DNA of 64,000 bases from Cristatella mucedo (GCA_009760855.2 WPIO01000036.1:1232001-1296000), one strand, 5' to 3'. Shown: positions 33,090 to 45,024, counted from the first letter of the stretch. Notes: a model not told the origin generated them from the sequence alone. Translations and numbers: made by a program.

Positions 33090-33785
33090 TCCGGATTTGG
33101 CTGCTTCAACATACTAGAAGCCTCTAGAACAGCCTAAAGGTAGCCTGAAATTCTTATCATTCTATCTCCGAAAGTGACGGCTTTGAGCAGCTGGATCCGT
33201 GGGAAAGAGAGGCCGAAGCTTGCACAAGAGCAAGTACTGAAGCGCCCTCTTGTAACAGGATACGCTCCAGGTAATTGGGCGGAATTGCACCGGTCAGGCG
33301 CCATGCAAACGCGCCAGGCTGCAGACGGTACAAAGAGCACATTCTTGCATTAGCTGAGCAGTGTCAAAGCAGGAAGTTACAGAATGCCCCAGACTAGTAC
33401 GCGCCGTAAGCTAGCCAATAGTAGGGTTGGTCATTAGATTGCAATCTCGTAATGGATTGGCAGTGACAGAGTGAAGTAGCTGAATGTGAAGCAGTATACA
33501 CCTTGGTCTTACAATCCAACTAGAAAAGCTGCCGAGAAATAGTTGCAAGTTCCATTGCCTCGTGCTTCTAACCCAGTGGCCTAGAGCTAGAATAACAGTA
33601 TGTGTATCCCAAAGAATTCTCAGGAGCCTAGCCCTAGCCAGAAACCTGTTCTGACACCACGGCCATTAAATGCATACCCCCATCATCCACTTCCGGATGC
33701 CCGTAGAATTTAAACTGTTTCATCAACCTCTGGGGTGAGACTTTTCACTTCCATCACAGTGAAACGCCTGCACGACTGAACCGTC
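33090..33785. repeat. Duplication block Y, copy 3 (left part)
   Basis: Begins with GGCTGCTTCAACATACTAGA, homologous to about 1,953. It carries the plus-strand frame ending at the conserved stop (33,351-33,353). The minus-strand frame of copies 1 and 2 is broken by a deletion near 33,690. Confidence 0.75.
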
Positions 33786-34155
33786 AATGCAGCGATATTT
33801 ATAAAGCCGAGCTTACCAAAGGACGTCAGATGACTCGTAGAAAAAGCTTCAAACGCACGTCGGCGGTAGTAAAATAGCACTAATTATGTTCAATGACATC
33901 TCACTTCTAGTGCCAATTCGAGGCCATTCACTCGCCAAGCACCCACCTGCGCTTTGACTCCTCCCTGTCTTCCAGCTCGTGACTCTCGTGTCTCTATCGC
34001 TGCATGCATGGCTGACATTCGCAATTGAAAGGCAGCAAAAAGGTTCTACTGAATTAAGTTAAAAACAAAATTACCAGTTTTGGTAAACCGTGAGTGAAAC
34101 AGATATTAGGAAACCTCACACTCAACGCGGCTCGGCCGGCCTATCTTCTGCAACG
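33786..34155. other. Unassigned sequence
   Basis: No repeat or gene recognised between the left part of Y copy 3 and the SINE. Confidence 0.5.
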
Positions 34156-34159
34156 TCCT

Positions 34160-34312
34160 GCTATGGTGATTTGGTAAGGTGCTCGCCTCGACCAAGGTCA
34201 AGGTGAATTTATTTGAGGATCGAGGTCGTGGGCTCGACCCCGTGGCACATGCAAAGTGCCTGAATAGAGATAGCTTTCTCTTAGGGAGCTATACAAATGA
34301 ATAATATTTTAC
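34160..34312 (+). repeat. SINE A, diverged, with 20-bp internal insertion
   Basis: GTAAGGTGCTCGCCTCGACC and TGGGCTCGACCCCGTGGCAC flank an extra AT-rich segment. The tail is AGAGATAGCTTTCTCTTAGG. Confidence 0.8.
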
Positions 34313-34562
34313 AGCTTGTATATAATTAATCCCTTATTAATGATTTCCCTTAAGTGAGTAGTGCAGAATCTAGCAACAGATGTGGTTTTTGGAAATGTAC
34401 GAACGAAATAGTATCACTGCTTCCATTCACATTACTAATCGACATCCGAAGTTACCAGATGAAATAAAGAAAGAGTAAAGTACATAGAAGCAGCAGGGCT
34501 TTTTGACTACAAGCCTTTGGACCTTAGATCTGAGTCCGCATATGGAAGTTGGAATGACATGT

Positions 34563-35256
34563 ATGTATCTCCGTCAGTAACTCCACAAAGTCATAAAGAC
34601 CATGTGGGTGTTACGCAGGAGAGTTTTGTATGGCGCACTCACAGCCTAAGCGGCTTTCGGTACGCATTCGGTGGCCAACAGACTTCGTCCCACGCAACAA
34701 AGAGAAAGTGGGAAGCATAGCAGAGTTAGGAGAGCAGTTGAGGTAGTGAGTAGCATAGAAGTAGCAGTTCAGGACTGCTGAAAAAGATGTGCCATAGTCG
34801 GCAGTTGGAGAGTAGATGTCGTTGCGTAAGAATTGTGGAAGCGAGTTCCACAGTCTAGGACCTGCAGAGCTAAAGCTTCTGTCGCCAACTGTCTCTAAGC
34901 GGAGGAATGGAACAGCTAATTTATTGTCCACACAGGACCTGAGGGCGCGAACAGGCTAAAACTGATGCAGCAGTTCAGCTAGGTACGAAGGAGCCAAGCC
35001 GTGGCGGGCCTTGTGGGTCAGCGTAAGAACTTTGCTCTGTATCCTTTGCTCAACCAGCAACCACCCTAGCTCTTTAAGCAAAGGTGACACGTGCTCAAAC
35101 CGCTGGGACTTGAAGACCAGCCTTGCAGCCATATTCATAGTCTGCTGTAGTGGCATAATAGCTTTCTTTGGTAGCCCAGCCAAAAGGGAATTACAATAAT
35201 GATTCTCTACATAGGAAGAAAGTATGCTGCAGGTGTCAGCTTTGGAGTGCCCACCC
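34563..35256 (-). mobile_element. LINE B, 5'-truncated
   Basis: A well-preserved minus-strand C-terminal region (VLTLTHKARHGLAPSYLAEL, then LAVPFLRLETVGDRSFSSAG, ending TESRLGCECAIQNSPA) with one frameshift near 34,935. The 3' end is GTATCTCCGTCAGTAACTCC. It has no RT catalytic motifs. Confidence 0.9.
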
Positions 35257-35475
35257 ACGATTAGGTTTGCACTGGAGTTATTGTTACACGTTTAAGGGAT
35301 CGTATCTCTAAATTTTATAATTAAATATTGCCTTGTCGGAAGATAAACAAACACCTAACAGTAAGTCATACTAAAAACCAAGAGAAATAATGTTGAGTTT
35401 TCATTTGGAATAAAAGATTTTTTCCGGAGAAAAATAGGATGTATAGTAATTTAGCTGGCGGGAACCCTAAATATA

Positions 35476-35625
35476 AATAAATATAAATCATTTGTATAGC
35501 GCCCCAAGAGAACTTAATCTCTATTCAGGCGCTTCACATATGCCTCCGGGCTCGAGCCCGCGACCTCAGCCAGACCGTAGTTGGGGGCGAGCACCTTAAC
35601 CGCTGGACCAAACCGGCTCGTTGAG
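35476..35625 (-). repeat. SINE A, well-preserved copy
   Basis: Minus strand; CATTTGTATAGCGCCCCAAG to CTGGACCAAACCGGCTC, with a TATAAATA-rich tail on the left. Confidence 0.92.
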
Positions 35626-35629
35626 ATTT

Positions 35630-36172
35630 AAATCCTGTCACAATTCATAGTTCTGATCTCATCAAACCCAGGAAATCTGAAGCTTGACTGGAAATTAAGA
35701 AAGACTTCAAACATCACACTACAACAACGCTTTAGCTGTTTTAGTGTGATGAAGCTGTACGTTTTTGGTGGTTCGCATTACTTTCTGTGAACTATACCTC
35801 TAAAGGACCGAGAGACAACTGCGTATTTGGTTCCAAGAGCGTAGCCAGAAGGATACAGACAGCCTCCACTCGCAACAACTAGCTGTGTCTGTAAGGTGGA
35901 GAGTATGTCATTATAAACATTCACTCGCCCTTAACAAATTCTATGACAGCAGCTGAGTGCGCGCCAATCGAGACGCCTCAGTGGGCCTGCAATCACACAG
36001 CATAATAAAAATACGAGAAATGAAAATCGGTAGATTCGCAAAAACCAATTTATATAAAATCACAAGAGCTCAACTCGCAGGATCGCAAAATCGTGTCAGT
36101 GGTCTTAAAGCTTGAGCTACATACTGCTTGGAAATTTGAACGAATGGATAGTGCCAAGTAATTCGTCACTAA
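35630..36172. other. Unassigned sequence
   Basis: Nothing recognised. Confidence 0.5.
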
Positions 36173-36259
36173 ATGTGCTGTTTGCTTCGGCCGAGCCCTT
36201 GCACTGTTTCTGAGCTGTTGATGTCACGAGACGATACATTTCAGTTTATGTATTACTAT

Positions 36260-36485
36260 CTTACCACGCGTTTTAGAAATCCCCTATGCCTAAAAAAGAG
36301 AAAAGTTATATGTTTCCTAAAACAAACATGCTTCCGTAGTCAGGATAATGATGATTTGAAGTTCTGTGCTGGTGCTCTTGCGCATTTGGCCAAGCGTCTC
36401 CAGGCTCGAGCACGCAGCAGCACGTTTTGTACTATTACCCAAATAAATTATTTAGGGGCTAAGCGGTCATGACGCAGAAGAGTAG
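36260..36485. repeat. Duplication block Y, copy 3 (middle part)
   Basis: Homologous to about 2,620-2,815 and 16,365-16,555, including AATTATTTAGGGGCTARGCGG. It is separated from the left part by SINE and LINE insertions. Confidence 0.7.
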
Positions 36486-37248
36486 TATCCATAGGAAGGT
36501 ATGAGTGCATGGACCTTGAACTAACAGAAAGAGAACAGCGAATTGCCATATCAATATAAGTATTATATATTATAATTGTTTATCAATATGCCATCAGCAG
36601 GTTTCTGGCTGCCATACTAATCTTCTATTAAGATGAGGCCTGAAATTTATTCTTCGAGAGGCTTGTCTGGGATTAATAGAATCTATGTGCAGCTCATTTC
36701 ATACGGAATCATTCCAAGAAACCTCTTGCAGGTTCTATTAAACATTGCTGCTCGCTCGATGAAATTTGTTAACAATATTAAGTGGTGTGAAGCATAATAT
36801 TTTAATTTCTTTAATTCTGGCATGCTTGCAGGCTGTTGAAGGGAGAAAAGAAACCCGTGAAGTATGCTATCCGAGCAAATTGGCTGGAACCGACTGACCG
36901 CTAAATCAAGTGCTACTACTGCATGGCCGACCCTTTGAAAATTAGAGCTGCGTAGACCTCGTGACTCGCTAGGCCTTCGCACGTTCATTCATCCGTCGCT
37001 CCGATACCACGTGAGCCAAGTGAGCGCTCCTTCCTCGCCTCCCTGCGGAGGGGGATATTCAGTAGCGACTAGCACGTGAGACAGCAATGATGATATTACC
37101 GTTACGCATTTCAATTTCACAGATGCTCAGCTGAGGAAATGAGAGCCTTAAAGTCCCAACGGAAAAGAAAAAGAAAGCGTCAAAGTGGAAACCTCGTCTC
37201 TATGAGATCGAGCTTTCTGATTTATAGGCTCGAGGTGCGGAGCTTGTC
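36486..37248. other. Unassigned sequence
   Basis: Contains short ORFs only. Nothing recognised. Confidence 0.5.
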
Positions 37249-37780
37249 GAGCTGGTTTGGTCAAGCGGTTAAGGCGTTCGCTCCGGGGACCAAGGTCTGG
37301 CCGAGGTCGTGGGCTCGAGCCCCGTGGCACATGTGAAGCGCCTGAATAGAGATCAGGCTCACTTAGCAATACCTCATACAAACCTTAAATCCTTTGGAGA
37401 CCGTGCATTTAGTTCATATGCTCCCAATGCCTGGAACTCTCTCCCGACCTGCGTCAGAACATCCCCTGACCTGACCACATTTAAAAGGAACCTAAAAACA
37501 CACCTATTTAGGACAGCATTCAGTGGGTCCCTGTGATTCGTCCTTCATGTGCTTATGCGTGCTGACACTGTGCATGCTGCCACTAACCACATTTGCATGC
37601 TGACCCTGTGCATGTCACCCCTAACCATATTATTCATTTCGTTTGTTTTTTCAAGCATGATTTTACTTACCTTTCAATTGCATTTCACTTTACAGCAAAT
37701 GTAAAGCGCCTAGAGAGAGATTAAGTTCTCTGAGGGCGCTTTATCAAGTGAATTATTATTATTATTATTATTAGCACGCT
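37249..37780 (+). mobile_element. SINE A head joined to LINE A 3' end
   Basis: A SINE A with intact A- and B-box regions (GGTCAAGCGGTTAAGGCG; GTCGTGGGCTCGAGCCCCGT) runs to AGAGATCAGGCTCACTTAG. It switches at about 37,368 to LINE A coding sequence (NLKSFGDRAFSSYAPNAWNSL) and the normal LINE A 3' UTR, hairpin and (ATT)n. The junction is abrupt with no second SINE tail, as expected from template switching or insertion at a truncated LINE. Confidence 0.75.
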
Positions 37781-37929
37781 ATACAAGCTAGTTATATTCA
37801 TATCTAACTGATTGCGCTTTTTTCAAAAATGTGACCGGTAATTTTAAAGCCAAATGACTGATCTGTAATCCGAGCGAACGGCTCCCATAGAGTAGACCTG
37901 GAGCTACAATCAGACCCTACGCCCACGCT

Positions 37930-38350
37930 AAATCCGAAAGCAATAGTCCCTGACCATTGTACGGCGTGGCTTCTTATGCGGGCTCGGCCGCAGATTATCG
38001 CGTAATCGCTTCATAGCCGTTACAATTTAGGAACCACGATTTATGAATACCAGTCATAATCTGGTTGATTTAGCTCGCCGCCGTTTCAATGCGTTTGAAC
38101 CATCTCGCGCCTTCATTTCATAAACGGAACTAAAAATGTGCAAGCATTTCATAAACGGAACTAAAAATGGATCACCTTCGCTACGCATGTTAAGAGAGAG
38201 AGATGGTTTCTACAAAGGGCCACAACTATTTTCGAAGCAGTACTTTAGCAGTTTGACAACGGCTAAAGGAATTACTTTTCCTGGACAGGTCCAAAGCGAC
38301 CTTGGCATTCGCTCCTCGCAGCTCCAGAATCTCCGACGCATATCTACGAA
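37930..38350. repeat. Duplication block Y, copy 3 (right part)
   Basis: TTTAGCTCGCCGCCGTTTCA and the following GGATCACCTTCGCTACGC segment match 3,010 and 16,750-16,850. CATTTCATAAACGGAACTAA is duplicated at about 38,113 and 38,146. Confidence 0.7.
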
Positions 38351-39365
38351 TATCTAGCTAGGCCGAGACTTGAGAATTAGAAGGGTGGCCTTTGACGCAC
38401 CTTTGACCGTTCTCCGTAGACGAGTTAGACAAATTTAATTGACCGTATTAATGAGCCTTGAGTACGGACTTACCGCCGTTTGTGCGATGTTTCAATTCTT
38501 TTTCCAAACACGAGGCAACCAATTGCATTCCTGGTTATGGCTAAATAAGCTAGCCGAGCGGTTTCTCCGTAAGGCACCGAGTCGGTCCCTGCAAATGGGA
38601 ACTACCGTGTTCTTTGTAACATGAAGCTGAAAGAATCTCGAATGAGGCCCTAAAGCGCCTGCGGGACAGGTTTTGCTTAAGGCTTTCCCAAAAATGAAGA
38701 AAACTAATAGTTTGATGAACCTAATTAGTGTTATAAAGCGCTTCCAGTGTGCCGTCTGCGTGAATATTGAAAGCTTGTTTCTTAGACGTGGTTACTAATT
38801 GCGAATTAAAAATAAATGCACTTGATATTTCGTTCAAGAAATAAAATTAGTTAATACTAAAGAGCCTTTCGAATCAAACTGCGTGTGGCTATGCATTCCA
38901 ACTGAGGAAATCACAGAAACTCTATCATTAAAAGAATCGCTTTTGCTAGAAGTTGTAGTTGGCACCAGCTGGCAGTAGTAGAAGAGAACCTGGAGAACAA
39001 TTATAATTTCTGCAGTTACGTTTTAAAAATTAGCTGCAAGGCCATTCTGAATTACATCAATGGCTTGACTAATGGAACTTGTAGATAACTCGAGCCAGAA
39101 TCGTATTACTGAATGCAAAGAGAAGAACAGTACATTTCGAAGAAAAAAAAGATGCTTAGATGAAATTATACGTTCGTGATGACATGTCTTGACGGATATT
39201 TCTTGTGAAACTCTCATTTCATTTGGATAAGATGACTCTTGTAAATCTGGACTCGATTTCATTTTTCCTTTTTCAAAAGAATTAGAATATTTATTAAGAA
39301 ATCCTGGAGATTAGTGGTAGGTGGAGATTTTTAAAGTCGCTGTGAAACTCAAAATCTAGTCTGGA
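38351..39365. other. Unassigned AT-rich sequence
   Basis: No peptide gene was found at the position expected if the third unit were complete. Nothing else was recognised. Confidence 0.5.
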
Positions 39366-39369
39366 GCGT

Positions 39370-39930
39370 TGTCAACGGCGTAGCAGCCACGTGGCATCAC
39401 TTTTGTCTGAGCTTCACTGGCTCGCCGTAAATTGATCAGATCGACTTCATAATGCTATTAACGGCATACATGTTGCTAGAATCGCACGTGCAAGCCATAC
39501 GACCCGTACGACGCCTTGCCTATTTTGGTGTGCTCTCGAACGACTCGCTCTTCGGTCTTGATTTGTCTCACCATCTCTAGCAGTAAATTACATTCTGTTG
39601 GTGATCTTGGCTATAATTCATTTCCACTGAAAGACTGAAACTCGCATTTACTCGGACTCAAGCTGCAGTAACTTATCGACACAAGTCTCAGATAGAAGCG
39701 CATCCACTAGCCACTTAGCTTCCCTTTCGCCTCAGTGAACCAGCCTGGTTTGCTCCTAATAATAATACATTTGTATAGCGCTTCCCGGATAACTCAATCT
39801 CTTTCTTGGCACTCTACGCTTGCTGCAAAGTGAAAGGTTAGTGGGAACGTGCTTAATGGCAACGAGCATATCATGGTTTAGAGGTGACATGCACAGGGTC
39901 AGCATTCAAGTGTGGTTAGTGGAAGCATTA
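39370..39930. mobile_element. LINE A fragments in opposite orientations
   Basis: 39,370-39,755 on the plus strand resembles the C-terminal region (HVASLLSELHWLA). 39,756-39,930 is a minus-strand 3' tail (CATTTGTATAGCGCTTCC to GGTCAGCATTCAAGTGTG). Confidence 0.6.
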
Positions 39931-40510
39931 GCTTTTGGTAATTGATTCTCGTTCACGTATTTATTTTAAAAATGTCTGGACATATAGACGACTCGTAGGG
40001 TTGTGCACAAACTATCTGATACTATTTGTATAATTAGAATTATATTTTTTACATTTGTAAGGGATTAACTATACATCATTAATTTTACACATATTTGAAT
40101 GAATTTGAAAAAGAGCAAATGAAGAGAATTGATATTGGCGTTGGACTTAACCAGTTGAAATACTTAAAATTGGCTTACAGAATGATCGTTAACAATGTCC
40201 TTTCAATTCTCAAATTGCTAAATTAGTCACGTAATTATATATCGTTTTATTTTAGTGAGCTAAATTTTTCATTTGAATTCCAAGATGAAATGACACCCTT
40301 CCGTAATGCAGAATCAAAACTTCCTAAATCTGTGCTAATTGGTACCATGCTTTAAGACTTTCAAAATTCTTATAATTATGAGTTCATAAAGAAAGTCTTA
40401 TATAAATCTCAGTTCCATGCATTTTTTCCCTAGAAGAGCGTCAAAGTTGATATCTGAAACATCTTTAAAATTTAAAATCCCAAATAACTCAAAGTAAAGC
40501 ATTATGAAAA
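39931..40510. other. Unassigned AT-rich sequence
   Basis: No ORF or repeat recognised. Confidence 0.5.
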
Positions 40511-40515
40511 CAAAT

Positions 40516-40655
40516 ATGTTATTCATTTGTAAAGCACCCTTCCAGGACCTAATCTCTATTCCAGGCGCTTTACATATGCCGCAGGACTCAAGCCCGTGGC
40601 TTTATACATTAAAGGCGAGCACCTTACCTCTGCGGTCAATCAATTAACTGGATAC
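40516..40655 (-). repeat. SINE A, diverged copy
   Basis: Minus strand; TATTCATTTGTAAAGCACCC, CCAGGCGCTTTACATATGCC and GGCGAGCACCTTACCTCTGC are recognisable. Confidence 0.75.
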
Positions 40656-41064
40656 CTGAAACAGGCAAGAATCAACTTTTTCTCAGTCTCAAGATTTGTG
40701 TCGGAACGGGGAAATTGTATGAAACTGAATCTATTGCCACATAAAGTTACGAAACGTGCAGCTAAAAGGAGTAATTTCGATGCGATTTATGATTCAAACA
40801 AGTCTTTTTCGAAGTTGGTCAAGCAAAAGCTTGAAAGGACGAATAGTCATTATAAGTACTAAGAAAACAGCCTTTTTTTAAAAGAGCATTTCAGATACTC
40901 TAAGAATAGCACACTTTCAAAAGATATATTTGGACTAAATGAACAAAGAGAGCTATCAGTATTTTTATATTAGGCTTGGTCAAGTGTCTCCAACCATAGC
41001 ACAATTAATGACCTCTGTATTTGTGGCGAATAAATTTCGTTCATGCGAGGATTCATACTGTATA

Positions 41065-41890
41065 CCATACTAAGCTATCCTAGCAAAGGCCACGTAGAGC
41101 TTGTATAACGACAGCAGTCGTCGAATCAGTCTGCACAGGAGTGCAAGCCAAAAACTCTGCTGTCTACAATCAGCCATCTCTTTGACCACTCCCGGATGAG
41201 CTGTTTATCTGGCAATACTTGTGGTAATCCAGCAGAATGTTTCTCTATCGCCTTTGTCAGCAAAGTAGACAAGATCAGAGAGTCCATCACAAAGAGAGCG
41301 GTATCCCTATATTAGATGTCTCTCCCTCAATTGCAATCCTGCAGCTTGAACTAACCTTAAATTCATAAAAAAAAATCATGTGCCTTTAGCTTCAGGTCTT
41401 GTCCCTGCTCTTTTTGAAAAGGCTTTTGTTAGGCCGCTACTTAAGAACTGACATCATACCATGAGAACTTGGACAACTTCCGCTCTTTTTCCTACTGTCA
41501 TTCCAGTATAAGACTGTGGAACGAGTAGTGGCAGACCACATAAACTGCTGTCAGTGAAAGTAGTGAGTTCCAGATTTTAGGAGCATGATGAATGATTGCG
41601 TGGTCTCCGAGATATATTTGAAGCTAGTTTGGTGCAAAACCAATCAACTAGACTAAAAAAAGTGGGTGGGCGACAGCAAACCTGCTAAGAAACTTATTCA
41701 TACATTGAAAGCGGAAGGAAGACAGTGGGTTGATCTAAAAGTGAATGTCGAATCTTGAAATAGAGACGCTGCTTTACTGACAGCCAGAATTACTTGGTAA
41801 ATAGTGGAGTCGTATGGCAGTTTCTACGTAAAAACAAATAGGCCCAGCTTCCGAATTGTGTACCAATAGCAAGAGTGTTATTATATCTAT
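41065..41890. mobile_element. LINE A fragments, head-to-head
   Basis: 41,065-41,545 on the plus strand matches the linker and N-terminal RT region of the copy at 56,560-57,420. 41,546-41,890 on the minus strand matches the C-terminal region (GAGTTCCAGATTTTAGGAGC). Both are heavily diverged. Confidence 0.65.
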
Positions 41891-41994
41891 TAAAAGTCTT
41901 TACCAATTCGACCTATCTCTGAAGAGACAATTGTTCATTTTTAAAAGTAATTCTTATTGGTTAATGTTTTTAGTTCCATGTCTGCATTCCCTCT

Positions 41995-42303
41995 TTAATG
42001 TATACCCTCAAATACTGCCTTGATGAATATATATGGAAACATTTCTAAAAGCTGCTTCAGATTCGGCCCTAAAGCATAAGATTTAGCATTTCTACGTCGG
42101 GCGTATTCAATTAAGGCTATGCGTTGAGAGATTCCTTTTCCCTCCATGTTTAAGAAAGCAGAGGTTATGTTGCTGATCTGTACAATACACTGCTTGTCAT
42201 TCGAGCTCTTTCTATTTGGTCGACGGCTGATGCTAATGCGATAAATGGAGCTACGGTCAGAAAGGCACGTCAATCCGCTTTCTTTGAATGTTACACTTGC
42301 CAT
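41995..42303 (-). other. Unassigned ORF, 102 codons
   Basis: A minus-strand frame in AT-rich DNA, where long chance frames are less expected. The composition is protein-like (Ser/Ile/Lys/Arg mix, no low complexity) and it reads MASVTFKESGLTCLSDRSSI at the start. No signal peptide, membrane segment or known motif is visible. A second frame at 42,392-42,607 lies just upstream on the same strand. The two could be exons or the broken halves of one gene or element. No other copy was seen in the window. Confidence 0.25.
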
Positions 42304-42391
42304 GACTTATAACTAAAGAGCAAAAGGCAGACATCGAATCGATACTCAGATTAAGCCAAGCGAGTAAAATCGACAATTGGACATGAACATG

Positions 42392-42607
42392 TCAGGTTTC
42401 GCTGAAGAAGCAATAGCAGCAATACAGTATAAGATGGATCAAAGTCTTGATCATCTCTGGGTGTCCAATGTATTGTCCTTTCAATTGAGCTAGTCTATCC
42501 GTCACCAATTCTATTTGAGCGTCGTCAAAAGTTTGAGAAGGAGGTGTTGGAAAGTGGTCTATTTTGGAGATGAGCACGATAAGCTTTTTGCTGAAATCTC
42601 GCTGCAA
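42392..42607 (-). other. Unassigned ORF, 71 codons
   Basis: A minus-strand frame 88 bp upstream of 41,995-42,303. The N-terminal part is charged and protein-like (DFSKKLIVLISKIDHFPTPP, then FDDAQIELVTDRLAQLKGQY). The C-terminus is hydrophobic with cysteines. A KLI-x-LI-x-KI-x-x-FP segment and the acidic D/E-rich helix suggest a real coding past, perhaps a gag-like or host protein, but I cannot assign it. Confidence 0.25.
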
Positions 42608-42674
42608 TATTGAGCGAGCACAGCAGCTGCGTTTTTTTCTCTTGTGGTTGGTTTACTTCTAGCACCGCTCCTTA

Positions 42675-42902
42675 ATGTTTCCTACCGCGGTCTGCTTTAT
42701 TTGCGTCGCGGGTTTTTTTATTTCTGAAAAATTACTAGACACTGTTATTAAGAGCAATATCATGAGCATTTCTTGCAAGCCAAACAGAAAGCTATGCGTA
42801 GTCTTATTGCCCTCTCCCCGGGGAGCCTTTGTTGACTCGTTGGTGGCTACAAGAGCTTCTAAAGGCGTCGAGACATTTGGCCTCTGGACAATTAATGAAT
42901 AG
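42675..42902 (+). other. Unassigned ORF, 75 codons
   Basis: A plus-strand frame starting 68 bp from the divergent 42,392-42,607 frame. It has a hydrophobic start (MFPTAVCFICVAGFFI) that resembles a signal anchor. There is no homologue in the window and support is weak. Confidence 0.15.
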
Positions 42903-44365
42903 CTGCACAGTTACGAAGCTTTTTATAGGAATTAATTACATTTATGAAAGTTAGTCATCATATAATGTAAATTTGGACCGACCGAATTTCTCTTATTAAC
43001 AAGCTCTGGCGGCGGCAAGAGAACTTGGAAGACAAGCCTACACTTAATGAAACCATATTAGTAAAAATACATTCAAAATTCAAAATCCTAACCTAATTGC
43101 AGGGTGTAGCTAATAAATTAGCGTTGAACGTAGCAAAATTCTACCGCAAATAAAAACGTAAAACAAAACTGACTGACTTTTCTTATAGATTATTCTTTAA
43201 TTGTGTGGGTGTGTGCCCAATGATTTGACTTAAATCCAATCAGGAATGCGGAAGCTGAACCGCAGAGACAGTATTAGTGTCAGCCAGTGATTCACGTACC
43301 TTAGTGCGGAAAGAAGAACTAAAAGCCAAATACTATACTATCGACGCCTTTTTTAACATAGTTGTTGAAATTTTTATTCATTCTCCAGCCTGAATTTGCC
43401 TTCGAATTGATTCAGTGCATGCAAGCAGCCTGAGGCCCTACTAACCGGTAACTCTTGAGTGCCTTCTTGTGTGAATTAGCGTGCTAGCTTAAGAAAGGTG
43501 ACAGTCTTAGTTCCTTTTGGATTTAAAAAAATGATTTCTTAATACGCATTCTCTATCTTTGAAATATATTGTGACTGAACACATCCCCGCGACGATAGGC
43601 CAACTTAACAGCAGCTGCTAAGTCCTTTAGTTTGAAATGGAATTGAGAATGCATCTAGAAACCTCACAGTAGCAGTATACTAGCTGTCTTAAAGCATTCG
43701 CGCCGAGTCTTTCATCTCTCCAAGTTCTACAGAACAGTGTCTTCAATATTTTCACAGCCAAGGTTTCGTAAGTTGAAGGTTACCCGGCGCTGGTTCTTGA
43801 AAATAATTCTCCCTTCCCGAGAGTTGGACATGATGCAGCACTTTGAGAGAATATGAGATGCAGCTTTAAGGCGTGGCATGGCCGCTGAGACACGATCCTT
43901 TCTTCTTGTTACATTCGCTAACCTAAAAATACTGTGCATCCCCCCTCCGGCTGAATGAATCCGGTGGCATGCCACGTGACCACATCTCCATCGACCTCGT
44001 GGCGGCCAGAGCCGAGATCCATGCGGCATGTTTCTTGTCACTTAGCTAGCTCTATAGATTAAGTGGTGCAGATAGCTGGCTAGCTTTAAATGAGCAGACG
44101 CAGTGCCGCAGGAACTCAAATGCCGCAGCCGCCCATCCGAAGCTCCAGATAAGAGCGCTGACACGTGTGGGAAAAGGTGGAGTTTAGAGGACTGCCGATT
44201 AAACTACCTCGTTTAAATAGCAGCAGGAGAGCCTTGATAACTAAATTAATCTGGATAAAGATATTTGCCGTAAGGATTCAAATGCACAATAGCTCGGGGG
44301 TCTGTCTCTGCGGCAGCAGCGTTCATTTTTATACCGCCGGTATTTTCATCATTGAGACCCGACTC
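42903..44365. other. Unassigned sequence
   Basis: Mostly AT-rich with short ORFs, including a basic minus-strand frame at 43,727-44,041 of unknown nature. No repeat family was recognised. Confidence 0.45.
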
Positions 44366-44369
44366 AAAA

Positions 44370-44720
44370 TGCTTTTAGTTACGAGGTCTTTAGTTAAGGA
44401 ACTAGGGTTAAGAGTTATCCAACAGTTGGATGTCATCTAGCCAACACCCGACAGTAATATTTGCCCATAAAATAACCTCCGAACCCTGCTTAACCTTTAC
44501 TCGGCGGTGCAACTATTTGTTGTCAACGATTAAAGTCGCACGCACGCCCAAAACGAAAAGGCACAGGTCACAGGTCATAAATCAGCTGCGACGCCTCGAC
44601 AGAAGAAGTGGACCGTGAGCGGCAAGTACGAGCTAAGTATTCTATCAGAGCTAGAGTCGCAGGGCCGTTCCACGAGTCGAGAACGAAGGGCAGTCAGAAG
44701 CGAGGACAAAGAGCCAAATG
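44370..44720 (+). repeat. Repeat family R2, copy 2
   Basis: Matches 25,440-25,870: GTTGGATGTCATCTAGCC, CTTAACCTTTACTCGGCGG, GACAGAAGAAGTGGACCGTG. Confidence 0.65.
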
Positions 44721-45024
44721 GGTTGAGCTATTGACTTGTCCATTGGCTCGCGTCAATGAAAAGCAGCTAGCACAGGTTAAATGCTTCTCGGTGGGGAGTT
44801 TCCGCTGGGGGGGGATACATTGTCCACGGTCGCCCAATGTAGATGACCCTACCTGTGCACTTCGACGAGAGCCGCTGGTCACGCCGGCTCGCAGAAAACG
44901 CCATTCCTAGCGCCTTCATTCCTTGACCTAAATTTTGATGAAAAACATGTGAGTTGAGATCTTCGCTCACCCTCAACTCAACAGGTGCTCTCGCTCTTCG
45001 CGATGCATATCCTGGGTTAGAGCT

